From: Thermodesulfobacteriota bacterium
Lineage (GTDB): Bacteria > Desulfobacterota > QYQD01
Length of the DNA stretch: 64,000 bases
NCBI GenBank assembly: GCA_031082315.1
Contig: JAVHLC010000006.1
Location: forward strand, 101,082 to 165,081
Direction of reading: 5' to 3'
The position numbers and the translations under genes were made by a program. The notes below the pieces were generated by a model. The model did no database searches and was not told the DNA's origin. It saw nothing but the letters and a program-made list of their open reading frames with translations. Each line of letters opens with the position of its first letter. Position 1 is the first letter of the stretch. This document shows, piece by piece, positions 53,755 through 62,821 of the stretch.

Positions 53755-56406
53755 TCAGGATCGCCAGATGTCTTTAAAGGTCTGCGCCACTGCCGTGAGA
53801 AATCCGGCTATGCCCCCGATGAACAGAACACCTTTTTGATGTTGCCAGAGGTCATTGAAGGTATTCCATTCAAATACCGGATAGAGACGGTTTACATAAA
53901 AAAGAATAACGGGGTACACGGCTATCCCCAGGATGAGCACTACGGCTTCTAATATCAATACGCGTTTCCCGAACTGCCGCAGGTTCCGGAAAAGATTCTC
54001 CGTTAGTTCCATCTTATGCACGACAGAAACCATTTCCTTCAGGTCCGCTGCCATCTCATCCACAAGGGTTCGAGCCCGCTTAAACAGACTGGCCTCATCT
54101 CTTCCGGCCAGGGCCGCCGCATAATTTAACTTCTCCCGGATCTGCTGCAACCGGGGCTCTACGACCTTGAAAAGCCCCTTAAGCGGGTATGCCTTCCAGT
54201 AGAGCTCATATCCTTTTATCTGATGACCATATAATAAGATTATCTTGTGAAAGCCTGCCCTCATATTGATAAGAACCTGACGACAACGGCTGGCAAGCGA
54301 ACGGGCGATATCTTCAGCCTCTGTATAGCCCAAATAGCTGTTTTGTGCCATGAGTTGCCTCATCTTATCTGCCAGCGTCCTGTTTTCCTTGTAGGCCTCT
54401 TCTTCTTTTTCCAACCAGTCATCAAGGACATTAATCGCGGTCTCGGCCCGCTGAACGGCATCGGTGGCGCTGAGTCGTGACTCTTCAAGCATCCCGGCCA
54501 GGAGCGGCTCCAGGATTCTCTGCATCGAAAGCAATTGAGGGTCAATGAGGGCGGGCAGGAAAAAGTCTTTTTGTTGCAATATAATGTTTTTTAACCTGCT
54601 CATGGCCGAGTCGTAAAGGCCCATCTTAGTGAGCAGCGCCACCTTGCGATAATGGGCCTCTACGCACTGGGGTTCAAGAAATATAATACTGTTTATCAGC
54701 TCCTCTGCCTTGCCATAATCTTCAAGTATCTCATGGATACGGGCAACCAAAAAAAGTGTATAAATGCGTTGTAAGGGATTATTTGAAAGTTCCCGCGCCC
54801 TTTCAAACTGGTAAAGGGCCTCATAATGGTTTTCCTTTTCCAGATGGAGAAATCCCTTGAGCATGTAAAGCCTGTAGTCTCTGCCGCTTTTATCCTCACC
54901 TGCTTTTAAAAAATGTTCAGTTTTTTCCAGCTGTCCTACGCGGAGGCAATCCATGGCCAGCCACAACGTCCCGCCTTCCTCTTTCTGCCCGCTCTCGGCA
55001 CCCAGGAACCTATTCCAGCCGGTGGCCTCTGCCCGCCAGACCCGCCGTACAAATCTCAGTTGATATATCTCCATAAGATCAAAAAAGGCGTGATAAGCTA
55101 TCTGCGCCTCATTCTGTTCGGAAATAGACTGCAGGTCACTCTCTTTAAGGTTAGCCAGGCCTTCGTTGTATTGTTCCGGGTTGTTGAATGCCCGGGAAAA
55201 ACACCGGCTCACCCTGTCAAGGGATAAGTGGCCTATTTGCGTAAGGGTCTTGGCTGGAAGTTGCAGATTTTTTGAGGGGCAGGCGCTTAAGTGGTGGCGA
55301 CGCGAGCCACAGTAAAAACACTCCCTTCTGTTGCCCAAGGCCATGATCTCACGATGTGGGAAAAGTACTCTATCTTCTATAAGGCCTGCACCGTCTGTCT
55401 CCACACGGTAAATGTCCTTGCCGTGCGGAACCAGCTTAAAATCGCAGTCTCCCGGCCTGTTTTCCAGCCAGGAATCATAGGCCGGCTTTGTCAGGTAAAC
55501 AACATCCGGTTTTAAGTTTTCCCATCCTATGGACAACGCTCCAACAAAGGAGTCATCTTTACAGTTCGTTGTATCTTTATGCAGAATAATCTGAAGGGGG
55601 AGGCTCTCCAGGGGTGTTTCCATTAAATACTTGCCCCGCAGGGCAACCAACAGATCAAGAAGGCGCGATAAAGTCTCGGGCAGATTGTCATAGCAGGAAA
55701 ATATCATCTTATTTTCCAGAATCCTGGTTTCAGTGGCCCCTTCATTCAGGTAGCTATATACAGCCTGGAGAAAAAACGGCCACTTTTTGCCAAAAGCCTT
55801 CTCACCAAGAAATGGAACCGGATTGACCAGAATGATAATGTTGGTTACGGGCAATAGATCCAAATCGTCTTCCCACAATACCCGATAGACCCCCTGGCCC
55901 GGCAAATCGGAGTCGTCACCCGGAGACACCTCTTCATAACGAAGCGGCAACCCGTTGCCAATAATTAATCTTACCTCCTCACTCACATAGATAGTATCTG
56001 ATTCCGCCAGAGGTAATATTTTGGCGGCGACATTGACTACATCCCCAAAAATATCCTCCTGTTCGATAAGACCGTCACCGTAATGGGCAGCTATCCGGAT
56101 ACGGATTTTGTGATTTGGCGGTTGGTTTAAGTTAAATTGAGTCAGTCTCTTCTGCATCTTTATCGCTGATTTTATGGCCTCAGCGGGATTTAAAAAGTAA
56201 GCCATGATAGAGTCGCCGACCGTCTTGACTACAAGACCGCTGTGTTCCTTAATGATTGGGATGAGCATCTTATTATGCTCTTCGAGCATCCGGCGTCCGG
56301 CCAGGTTACCGTATGTCTTGAAAAAGAGGCTGGAGGCGACTATATCCGTAAAAACAACCGTTATCTTCCGGGTAAGCGGCGGTATTTTTTGGTCTGCAAT
56401 AGCCAT
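53755..56406 (-). CDS. Class III adenylate/guanylate cyclase with CCHC zinc knuckle, TPRs and C-terminal membrane segments
   Basis: The 883-residue protein has an N-terminal cyclase domain (about residues 12-180). Metal-binding aspartates lie in VVFTDIVASS and KTVGDSIMAYF, and the transition-state Asn in FGDVVNVAAKI. At about residues 362-375 is CFYCGSRRHHLSAC, an exact CX2CX4HX4C zinc knuckle. A helical TPR-like region (about 430-640), a coiled stretch and two hydrophobic helices (about 820-845 and 860-875) follow. A C-terminally anchored cyclase with an RNA-type knuckle is unusual. Nucleotide preference was not determined. Confidence 0.85.
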   Translation of the reverse strand: MAIADQKIPPLTRKITVVFTDIVASSLFFKTYGNLAGRRMLEEHNKMLIPIIKEHSGLVVKTVGDSIMAYFLNPAEAIKSAIKMQKRLTQFNLNQPPNHKIRIRIAAHYGDGLIEQEDIFGDVVNVAAKILPLAESDTIYVSEEVRLIIGNGLPLRYEEVSPGDDSDLPGQGVYRVLWEDDLDLLPVTNIIILVNPVPFLGEKAFGKKWPFFLQAVYSYLNEGATETRILENKMIFSCYDNLPETLSRLLDLLVALRGKYLMETPLESLPLQIILHKDTTNCKDDSFVGALSIGWENLKPDVVYLTKPAYDSWLENRPGDCDFKLVPHGKDIYRVETDGAGLIEDRVLFPHREIMALGNRRECFYCGSRRHHLSACPSKNLQLPAKTLTQIGHLSLDRVSRCFSRAFNNPEQYNEGLANLKESDLQSISEQNEAQIAYHAFFDLMEIYQLRFVRRVWRAEATGWNRFLGAESGQKEEGGTLWLAMDCLRVGQLEKTEHFLKAGEDKSGRDYRLYMLKGFLHLEKENHYEALYQFERARELSNNPLQRIYTLFLVARIHEILEDYGKAEELINSIIFLEPQCVEAHYRKVALLTKMGLYDSAMSRLKNIILQQKDFFLPALIDPQLLSMQRILEPLLAGMLEESRLSATDAVQRAETAINVLDDWLEKEEEAYKENRTLADKMRQLMAQNSYLGYTEAEDIARSLASRCRQVLINMRAGFHKIILLYGHQIKGYELYWKAYPLKGLFKVVEPRLQQIREKLNYAAALAGRDEASLFKRARTLVDEMAADLKEMVSVVHKMELTENLFRNLRQFGKRVLILEAVVLILGIAVYPVILFYVNRLYPVFEWNTFNDLWQHQKGVLFIGGIAGFLTAVAQTFKDIWRS

Positions 56407-56764
56407 TTAAGACATCCTGTTTAAAGACAGTCCACTCCGGTGGAATGTATTCATCTGTTTTTATCGGCATCCTGGGCTAAGATTTTAAATTCCTTTACGA
56501 GCTTATACCTTTTTGGTTGTATTCCTGACCCCAAAACTGATACAATTGTTTCGCTCCGTCCGTCCATGGCGGTAAAATAGCCACAGGTTTCACGGAGAAA
56601 ATTAAAGATTTTCCAAGGAACAAAAAGAAAACAATAGTGTCAGTTGATTATTGAGCTTTGGGATTTGTCATTGATTTGAACTTTAAACTTATTAATACCT
56701 TTTTGTTTCTCTGTGTGCTCTGTGGTTAATCTGACAACACAAACAGCGCTCCCGGGAGATGATT
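56407..56764. other. Intergenic region between divergent genes
   Basis: It contains degenerate TTTGAACTTTAAACTT repeats near 56680 and holds the promoters of both flanking genes. No gene is seen. Confidence 0.45.
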
Positions 56765-58108
56765 ATGAAGCCTGAAGACCTGGCTGCATCAATGAAGATC
56801 GACTTTCAAGCCGGACATATCCATCTGGGTAGAAATCGTTTCCTGCTCTTTTCCACGGATGGGCTGGGTTTTTTAAGAAAGGATCTTATTAACACCTTGG
56901 GCGACGAGATAACCAAGGGGGTCCTCTTCCGGTTAGGGTACCAGGCCGGTTATGTAGAGGCTGTCAATCTGGCCAAGGACTTTTCCTGGGAAAACGACCG
57001 GGAACGGCTGCAGGCAGTCTGCGATTTACACACTATAAAGGGCCTGGCCCAGCCTGTTGACATCAAAATAGCGGTTGCCCCTGACAAAAAACATCTCTAT
57101 ATGGAAGGAAAGTGGCTGGATTCCTTTGAGGTCGAGCAACACCTCAAACATTTCGGGCTGGAAAAACATAGCGTATGCTGGACCCTGGAAGGCTTGGTAT
57201 CGGGCTATGTCAGCGCCGTTATCGGTCATACCGCCCTCTGTTTAGAAACAGCCTGTCGCGGCAAAGGCGACCCCGCCTGTTCCTGGCAGGTAAAGCCGGC
57301 TGCGGATTGGGGAAAGACAGGCAAGGAAATGTCCGATTTTCTCCGTTCCATTGATATCAGAGGACGTATAGACCTCTTGGAACAGATCGTTGATGAAAAA
57401 ACCAGGGCACTTAAAGAGACCCACGAATATCTCCTTAGGGCGGAAAAGTTGATCGCCATCGGACAGATCTCCGCCAAAATCGCCCATGAGATACGCAATC
57501 CGCTGACCGTTGTCGGCGGTTTTGCCAACCTGATCCAGCGCCGGACCAGGCTAAAAATGCCGGAAAAAAAATATGTGGAGATTATCATAAGCGAGGTCGG
57601 TCGCCTGGAACGCTTTTTAAATGATGTACTGACTTACTCTACGGAATTTCCTATAGAACAGCGTCAGTTAAATATCAACAAGTTGATTATAGATGTGTTG
57701 CTCCTCTTTGAAGATACACTTGCCAGGAGCGGCATTGCCGTGCATCAATACCTTGAAGAAGACATGCCCCTGGTATTAGGCGATAAGAAAAAGCTGGAGG
57801 AGGTTTTCATCCACCTGTTTTCTAATGCCGTAAGTGCTATGCCCAAGGGAGGACACCTCCGCATCATAACCAGCCACGTAGCGGATCCCCCGCCATCCCG
57901 CCTGCGCATTGAGATAGCCGATTCAGGAGTGGGCATACCCGCCGATGTCCTGGACAAAATATTTGAACCGTTCTTTACTACCAAGACCATAAGCAGTGGC
58001 CTGGGGCTTACTGTTTCCCGAGAGATATTAAAAAGGCATAACGGTACTATAAAGATATTGAGTGAGGTAGGCAAAGGCACTACTGTATTTGTTGAGCTCA
58101 TACTCTGA
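56765..58108 (+). CDS. Sensor histidine kinase with XylR_N/V4R sensor domain
   Basis: This 447-residue cytoplasmic kinase has an N-terminal XylR_N-like region (IHLGRNRFLLFSTDGLGFLRKDL) and a V4R domain (about residues 100-180, with Cys and His ligands in GHTALCLETACRGKGDPAC). A coiled linker, HisKA with phospho-acceptor His241 (HEIRNPL) and an HATPase domain (DSGVGIPADVLDKIFEPFF, GLGLTVSREI) follow. V4R domains bind small ligands, often aromatic or hydrophobic. ATG 56765 is preferred because GGGAG lies 7 nt upstream. No response regulator is adjacent. Confidence 0.9.
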   Translation: MKPEDLAASMKIDFQAGHIHLGRNRFLLFSTDGLGFLRKDLINTLGDEITKGVLFRLGYQAGYVEAVNLAKDFSWENDRERLQAVCDLHTIKGLAQPVDIKIAVAPDKKHLYMEGKWLDSFEVEQHLKHFGLEKHSVCWTLEGLVSGYVSAVIGHTALCLETACRGKGDPACSWQVKPAADWGKTGKEMSDFLRSIDIRGRIDLLEQIVDEKTRALKETHEYLLRAEKLIAIGQISAKIAHEIRNPLTVVGGFANLIQRRTRLKMPEKKYVEIIISEVGRLERFLNDVLTYSTEFPIEQRQLNINKLIIDVLLLFEDTLARSGIAVHQYLEEDMPLVLGDKKKLEEVFIHLFSNAVSAMPKGGHLRIITSHVADPPPSRLRIEIADSGVGIPADVLDKIFEPFFTTKTISSGLGLTVSREILKRHNGTIKILSEVGKGTTVFVELIL

Positions 58109-58110
58109 CC

Positions 58111-58217
58111 TTATCCCTCCTTTACTAAAACGGGGGCATCCCTTAAGCCCCCCTTTGGGGAAAGACGGGGTCCCATCAACTCCCCCTTTGGAAAAGGGGT
58201 ATACAGGGGGATTTTCA
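58111..58217. repeat. CCCCCTTT-type inverted repeats
   Basis: Two inverted repeats around GCCCCCCTTTGGGG and CTCCCCCTTTGGAAAAGGGG separate the kinase from the DUF4124 gene. They may form a terminator or a mobile repeat. Confidence 0.6.
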
Positions 58218-58218
58218 G

Positions 58219-58842
58219 ATGAAAATATCCTTTTGGTTTAAGCTGGTTATCGCTACAGTCTGTGTAATTTCTGCATCCATTTCCTTCGCCCAGGGTACGA
58301 TATATAAATGGACAGACGAGAAGGGCGTAGTACATTACACAGATAATCCGGAAAATGTACCTTCCAAATTTAAAGGCTGCGCAGAGCAAAAAACCATAGA
58401 TAGGCGGCTATCCCCGCCGCCCGCACCGGAGAAATCCGCAGCGCCGCCCGTATCACCTGTGCTGCCGCAAGTATCATCGGAGGAAAAGCCGGATACCCGC
58501 ACCGATGTCAGGGGACGGAATAAAGAATGGTGGCTGGGGCAAAAGAAAAAGTGGCAGGATGAGGTCAAACGGTTAACCGAGCAAGTTAAAAAAAATAATG
58601 AAGATATAGTGACCTTACGCCGGGGAAGGGTACGACAGGGGACACGAACCGAAGAAGGCATCATCCTTAACCAGGGCCCGCTCATTGATGACTACCGGGA
58701 ATTAAAGCGGTTGCAGGAGATCACGCCGGAACTGGAAGAAAAACTTCAAAAGGCCAAGTACATGCTTGAAGAGGACCTCATCCGGGATGCCTACCGCGCC
58801 AGTGTCCCGCCGGAATGGATTGAGGAACTGAAGAGTAAGTAA
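58219..58842 (+). CDS. Secreted DUF4124-domain protein with coiled coil
   Basis: The 207-residue product has a signal peptide (about residues 1-24, ending SFA) and a DUF4124 motif (IYKWTDEKGVVHYTDNPENVP, about 26-46). A Pro/Ser linker and a Lys/Glu-rich coiled coil (about 105-185) follow. The tail is PPEWIEELKSK. Closely related tails occur as isolated fragments at 25273-25335 and 62768-62821. The family is periplasmic with unknown function. Confidence 0.8.
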   Translation: MKISFWFKLVIATVCVISASISFAQGTIYKWTDEKGVVHYTDNPENVPSKFKGCAEQKTIDRRLSPPPAPEKSAAPPVSPVLPQVSSEEKPDTRTDVRGRNKEWWLGQKKKWQDEVKRLTEQVKKNNEDIVTLRRGRVRQGTRTEEGIILNQGPLIDDYRELKRLQEITPELEEKLQKAKYMLEEDLIRDAYRASVPPEWIEELKSK

Positions 58843-59148
58843 CCAAGGGACGAGGCACATCGGCCTTGCGCTTAACCAACCCATAACAGCAACAATACCT
58901 GTCACTGACGTAGTTGTTGCCCTTTGCTCACCCATAGAAACAAATACAGGTCCACTCACCTGTTGCGGTTTAGTTTTAGGAAAAAGCGCAAATGGAAGTC
59001 TATTACCAATAGTGTGAAAAGTTTTTCTCAACCGAGGGAAATACTCTTCCACAAGACCGTGTTTTTTTCACTTGTAATTCATAACGTTTTAGAATATTAG
59101 ATCAAAATGTGTGTAAGATTGCGCGTATAAACAATTTCCCTCGCAGCA
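58843..59148. other. Intergenic region, possible minus-strand gene remnant
   Basis: A minus-strand frame (59052 down to 58860) encodes a stretch with a hydrophobic segment (TTTSVTGIVAVMGWLSA), but it runs into the DUF4124 gene and matches nothing I recognise. Otherwise nothing is seen. Confidence 0.35.
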
Positions 59149-60309
59149 ATGAATTTGGCATATATATTGCGTAAAGCTTTCGGCATGCGCCTGACTCCCT
59201 CAAAAAACCATGTTTGTATGATCCTGCTTCTCTTATCGGCCCTTTTGCTGTTTATTCCTGCAGCAAGTTGGGCGTCTGTAAAAGGCGCCTGTGCGAATTG
59301 CCACACCATGCACAATTCGCAAAACGGTGCGGAAATATACACGGAAAGTGCAAAGCGCGGGGGTCCGGGCTACAACTTGCTGAACACAACGTGCATTGGC
59401 TGCCACTCCTCAACCGACGGCTCCCCGACAAAGCCACTTGGGGAGAGTACGATCCCTATTGTTCACAATACGGTTGAACCCGCACAGATGACGGCTGGGG
59501 GAAACTTCTACTACGTTCAACATAACGGCGACAATTACGGGCACAATGTGATAAGCGTGGATCAAACCCATTCTTCGGCGCCGGGCGCTTCGGAAACAAA
59601 TGTCGGTTGCGGATTCGGCGGATGCCATGCATCTCTCGCCAGTATCCGGCTTGGCCCGGGATCCGACTGGTTACATAATCCTATCAGGGGCAATGGGTGT
59701 ATAGGTTGCCATGTGCCCAGACACCACGCCACAGACCCGGCTCCAGGCGGCGTGGTAAAAGAAGAAAACGGGTGTTATCGCTTCCTGGGTAGGCCGGCCT
59801 GGGTATTTGACATCCCGCCGCATTCCAGCAGGCCGGGAGTGGAAGGAATTGAAGATCCTGACTGGGAACTGACGGTGGGCCAGGCAGATCACAATGAATA
59901 CCGGGACGCTGATAAACCTGCTGCTCCATGCTCTCCGGGCTCTGCAAATCCTATGGGTATCAGCGACTTCTGCGCCGGGTGTCACCGGGACTATCACAGT
60001 TGGGACCTGCAGAATCGCAACCGTGATGCGGCCGGAAACTGGCTGAGACATCCGGCCGGAGATACCGAGATACCCAACCGGGGCGAATATGCCGCCCACA
60101 CCGCCTATAATCCCCAGACGCCGGTCTCCCGTCCCGTTGTAAGTATCGTTTCCGGCACCGTAACCCCGGGAGTGGACAGGGTCATGTGCCTCTCCTGTCA
60201 CCGGGTCCATGGCAGCCCTTATCCTGACATGCTAAGGTGGGATTACGAAAACATGGCAAAGGAAACCGGATGTTTTGTCTGTCATACGGCCAAAGATGAC
60301 CATCTCTAA
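59149..60309 (+). CDS. Secreted seven-heme c-type cytochrome
   Basis: The 386-residue product has a hydrophobic signal region (about residues 23-43) and seven heme c sites: CANCH, CIGCH, CGFGGCH, CIGCH, CAGCH, CLSCH and CFVCH. The third is a CX4CH variant. Extra His residues (HTMH, HVPRHH, HRVHG) can act as distal ligands. Such proteins carry electrons in the periplasm or outside the cell. The start may be 59149 or 59185. It converges on the selenoprotein candidate and resembles the cytochrome at 61420 in general layout. Confidence 0.85.
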   Translation: MNLAYILRKAFGMRLTPSKNHVCMILLLLSALLLFIPAASWASVKGACANCHTMHNSQNGAEIYTESAKRGGPGYNLLNTTCIGCHSSTDGSPTKPLGESTIPIVHNTVEPAQMTAGGNFYYVQHNGDNYGHNVISVDQTHSSAPGASETNVGCGFGGCHASLASIRLGPGSDWLHNPIRGNGCIGCHVPRHHATDPAPGGVVKEENGCYRFLGRPAWVFDIPPHSSRPGVEGIEDPDWELTVGQADHNEYRDADKPAAPCSPGSANPMGISDFCAGCHRDYHSWDLQNRNRDAAGNWLRHPAGDTEIPNRGEYAAHTAYNPQTPVSRPVVSIVSGTVTPGVDRVMCLSCHRVHGSPYPDMLRWDYENMAKETGCFVCHTAKDDHL

Positions 60310-60332
60310 TCCAAAAGAGGCATTCGGGGCAG

Positions 60333-61259
60333 TTAAAACCTGTTTTCTATTTCTTTGCGCATTATCTCATCTTCCGGAACATTTTCATCGAGTATCAATA
60401 TTTGATGGCTGATCTGTTTGATCTCACCTCCCGGGGTCACGGTTACATCAAAGCGGCCCAGCCAGTGGCCTTCCTCCTTAGGAGAACATAAGTAGGTATT
60501 TTTTATCTTCCACGGGGTGCATAAGGCACCGCTCCCGCTTTCAATAATGATGTCCAGGCCGTCAACCTCTTTAGCGATGTCCGTATCCAGCCTGGTCCCC
60601 AGGTTAGACAGCATCACCACAAGGGAACACTCCTTTTTCAGCCTGGGAACAATGTCCCTAACCACGACCATAGGATCACTTACTACTATCTCCGGATGCC
60701 CCTTAATCTGTGCGATTCGATTACTCATAAGACCAAAGATGCCCACCTTACAGCCGCAAACATCTATGACAGTGAAGGATGGAGGCAAGGCTAAACCCGA
60801 ATCAGCGCTTTTTAGATTTGTGGCCACAAAAGGGTACTTTTTTTCTTTTATCCTGGCGATCAGAAAGTCGCTATCCGCCCAGTCTTCCAGTCCAATATTT
60901 ATGGCCTGATAACCCATGTCCATATAGCTTTCTAAGATAAAGTCCGCCCTTTCCCGGGCCAGCGGCAACTCACCCGGGGAATACTTGCACCTCCCAAAAA
61001 GGCTGTCGCCAGCATCGAGCAATAACACACAATTGCTGCGCCCCCTTATCTGCCCGATAGCCCCTGCCCGCCGGGCCAGACCGCCCAGCATCCTGTCGCC
61101 TCAACCCGGACAGGGCCTTACATGCCCCCATGTATTGCCCGAGTACAGTATTGTCAGGTGGCAGTCTTTATCTCCTGTGGGCTGATCAAAGGCAAGACAT
61201 AAGCCACTGCAAGAGCATAAGATCAAAACAAAAAAGAAAGACAAAATGCCAGCCTTCAT
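60333..61259 (-). CDS. UshA-like protein with in-frame UGA, candidate selenoprotein (CPGU)
   Basis: Two frames that look like separate genes are one: the UGA at 61101-61103 is in frame and the protein continues without a shift. The joint product has 308 residues, a signal peptide (about 1-24) and CPGU, with Sec at residue 53. It then has the 5'-nucleotidase-like fold start (MLGGLARRAGAIGQIRG, LLLDAGDSLFG). Most metal-ligand motifs of that family are changed (GNTWG for NDxHG, GLEDWA for GNHEFD, LSNLG for LSHLG), so phosphatase activity is doubtful and a redox role through CPGU is more likely. The ATG at 61259 has GGAGG upstream. Alternative: a nonsense-mutated pseudogene, but the SECIS-like hairpin argues against it. 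Confidence 0.8.
61070..61103 (-). promoter_or_regulatory. UGA Sec codon and SECIS-like hairpin
   Basis: Counting the U of UGA as 1, bases 15-21 (GCUGGGC) pair with 28-34 (GCCCGGC), leaving the loop GGUCUG at 22-27. As I recall the E. coli fdhF SECIS, its loop also presents GGUCU at about this distance, with the key G and U at 23-24 and U at 17. The match in both loop sequence and spacing is the main evidence for selenocysteine. Confidence 0.78.
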
Positions 61260-61419
61260 GACGCCTCCCATGGTGCACGACATCCCTTTCAATTAAGGAT
61301 GCATATTCATCTATACTTTACGGCACAAGCCCACAAGAACATGACCCAGCGCGACTATTTTCCACCTGATCACATATGAAAATATTCTTTATTCACCTTG
61401 TTATTGACTTTCAGCCAAC
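61260..61419. promoter_or_regulatory. Divergent promoter region between selenoprotein and cytochrome genes
   Basis: This 160-bp AT-rich gap must hold promoters in both directions. No clear palindrome or consensus box was found. Confidence 0.4.
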
Positions 61420-62730
61420 ATGCCGATAAGTAAAATAACGCTTACATCAAGAAAGTTTTCCAGACTAACATCAATGCACTGCTCCATGCGTCTTAAACTG
61501 TTCCCAGGTGGTTGCCGCGTCATACTCCTATGTCTCGGCCTGTTGTTATCCGGGGCCGAAGCGCTCTTTGCCGGTACCTACTTTAACTCGGCCCATGGGA
61601 ATACCGGCTACGGAGTCAACCGGAGCGCTACCGCTACCATTGGCTATACCAAAGGCCACTGTGGCCACTGCCATGAACAGCATGCCAGTATTGATGGAGA
61701 AGAACCTAATCCAGCCGGAGGAAGCGCCTCAAAATATGCCATCTTCGCGGATAATTTTACCAGTCAGACAGAGGGCTTTTGCTACTATTGCCATAAAGGG
61801 GCGGGTTCGGTGCAGGTATCCTTCGACCGGACAAATTATAGCTATAGTTACTGGTTTGGGGGTAATGTAACTCTCGCAACACCCAATAATATCTATGATA
61901 CCTTTAACCCCGTATCCGGCTCTTCCCACAATCTCCAGGATGTACTTGACTTTGTAAAGACAAAATGGCCGGACACCTTCGGCAACGAATCAAACCCGTG
62001 TAACACCTGTCATAACCCGCATCTCTCTTCGAGAGGCTATCCTGTCGTCAGGCCGACGGACAGGGATAATATGTGGGGGGATGAACCCGGAGAGAAGATG
62101 AGTGACTTCGCCGCTGCCCATGGTGGGCAATATCATGCCCCATACCGCTATAATACCACCTCCACCTATGAACCTGATGGCTCGTCCACTACCGATGGTT
62201 CTAATCTGCCGGATTATGTGACCTTTTGCTCTGATTGTCACAATGCGACAAATGACATCTATAGTACGACACTGGGCAGAAACCTTCGCAAAGTCGATTT
62301 TGGTCAAACGCAGCGAACATGTTACCTGCCCGGTGATTATCACGGATCCATCACCCGCTGTTTTGGTGTGGACGGAAACACCACCGACCAGGGATGCGGA
62401 TGTTCAGAGCCAAACTGTTCCAACTGGGGCAGCCTGAAAGACCCCTACCATACGGCCAATTACATTAATTTCATCCTCGGCTGTACCGACTGTCATGAAC
62501 ATCATGGGTCGCCCAGCCCTTATCTTCTCCGAAAATCCGTCAACGGAATCACTGTGGCGAGTTGGAGCGATCCACATTCCAGAGACCTTTGCCTCGCCTG
62601 CCATAACCACAATTCCCATTGTGGCGGCACAGGGTCTTGTCTTAACTGCCATTATCACACTGCCTACGTCAGGTGCTTTGCCTGCACCTGGTGCGTAGGA
62701 GCGGGCGGAGTTCACGGACATTCATTTTAG
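61420..62730 (+). CDS. Secreted seven-heme c-type cytochrome
   Basis: This protein of up to 436 residues has a signal peptide (about residues 30-50, RVILLCLGLLLSGAEALFA) and seven CXXCH sites: CGHCH, CYYCH, CNTCH, CSDCH, CTDCH, CLACH and CLNCH. Additional Cys pairs (CGCSEPNC, CFACTWC) are unusual and may form disulfides. Alternative starts are at 61474 and 61486; the latter gives a signal peptide of normal length. It faces away from the UshA-like gene and is followed by a DUF4124-tail fragment. It is likely part of an electron-transfer chain at the cell surface. Confidence 0.85.
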   Translation: MPISKITLTSRKFSRLTSMHCSMRLKLFPGGCRVILLCLGLLLSGAEALFAGTYFNSAHGNTGYGVNRSATATIGYTKGHCGHCHEQHASIDGEEPNPAGGSASKYAIFADNFTSQTEGFCYYCHKGAGSVQVSFDRTNYSYSYWFGGNVTLATPNNIYDTFNPVSGSSHNLQDVLDFVKTKWPDTFGNESNPCNTCHNPHLSSRGYPVVRPTDRDNMWGDEPGEKMSDFAAAHGGQYHAPYRYNTTSTYEPDGSSTTDGSNLPDYVTFCSDCHNATNDIYSTTLGRNLRKVDFGQTQRTCYLPGDYHGSITRCFGVDGNTTDQGCGCSEPNCSNWGSLKDPYHTANYINFILGCTDCHEHHGSPSPYLLRKSVNGITVASWSDPHSRDLCLACHNHNSHCGGTGSCLNCHYHTAYVRCFACTWCVGAGGVHGHSF

Positions 62731-62767
62731 CACCTTCAACTGATTTAATACCCTACCACTTACAAAT

Positions 62768-62821
62768 ACCTACAAGACACAGACCCCGCCGGAATGGGTT
62801 AAGCAATTAAAGGGCAAGTAA
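62768..62821 (+). pseudogene. Fragment: DUF4124-type C-terminal tail
   Basis: The codons TYKTQTPPEWVKQLKGK and a stop match the end of the DUF4124 protein at 58219-58842 (PPEWIEELKSK). No start or body is present. It overlaps the last bases of truA on the other strand by 15 nt. Confidence 0.65.

Noticed and set aside
58702..59052. Minus-strand 116-codon frame after the DUF4124 gene
   Set aside because: Half of it is antisense to the DUF4124 coding region and the remainder matches nothing known.
61091..61292. Reading the UshA-like gene as two separate genes or a frameshift
   Set aside because: The two parts are in the same frame, separated only by one TGA and three sense codons, and a SECIS-like hairpin follows. 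A plain nonsense mutation remains possible but is less likely.
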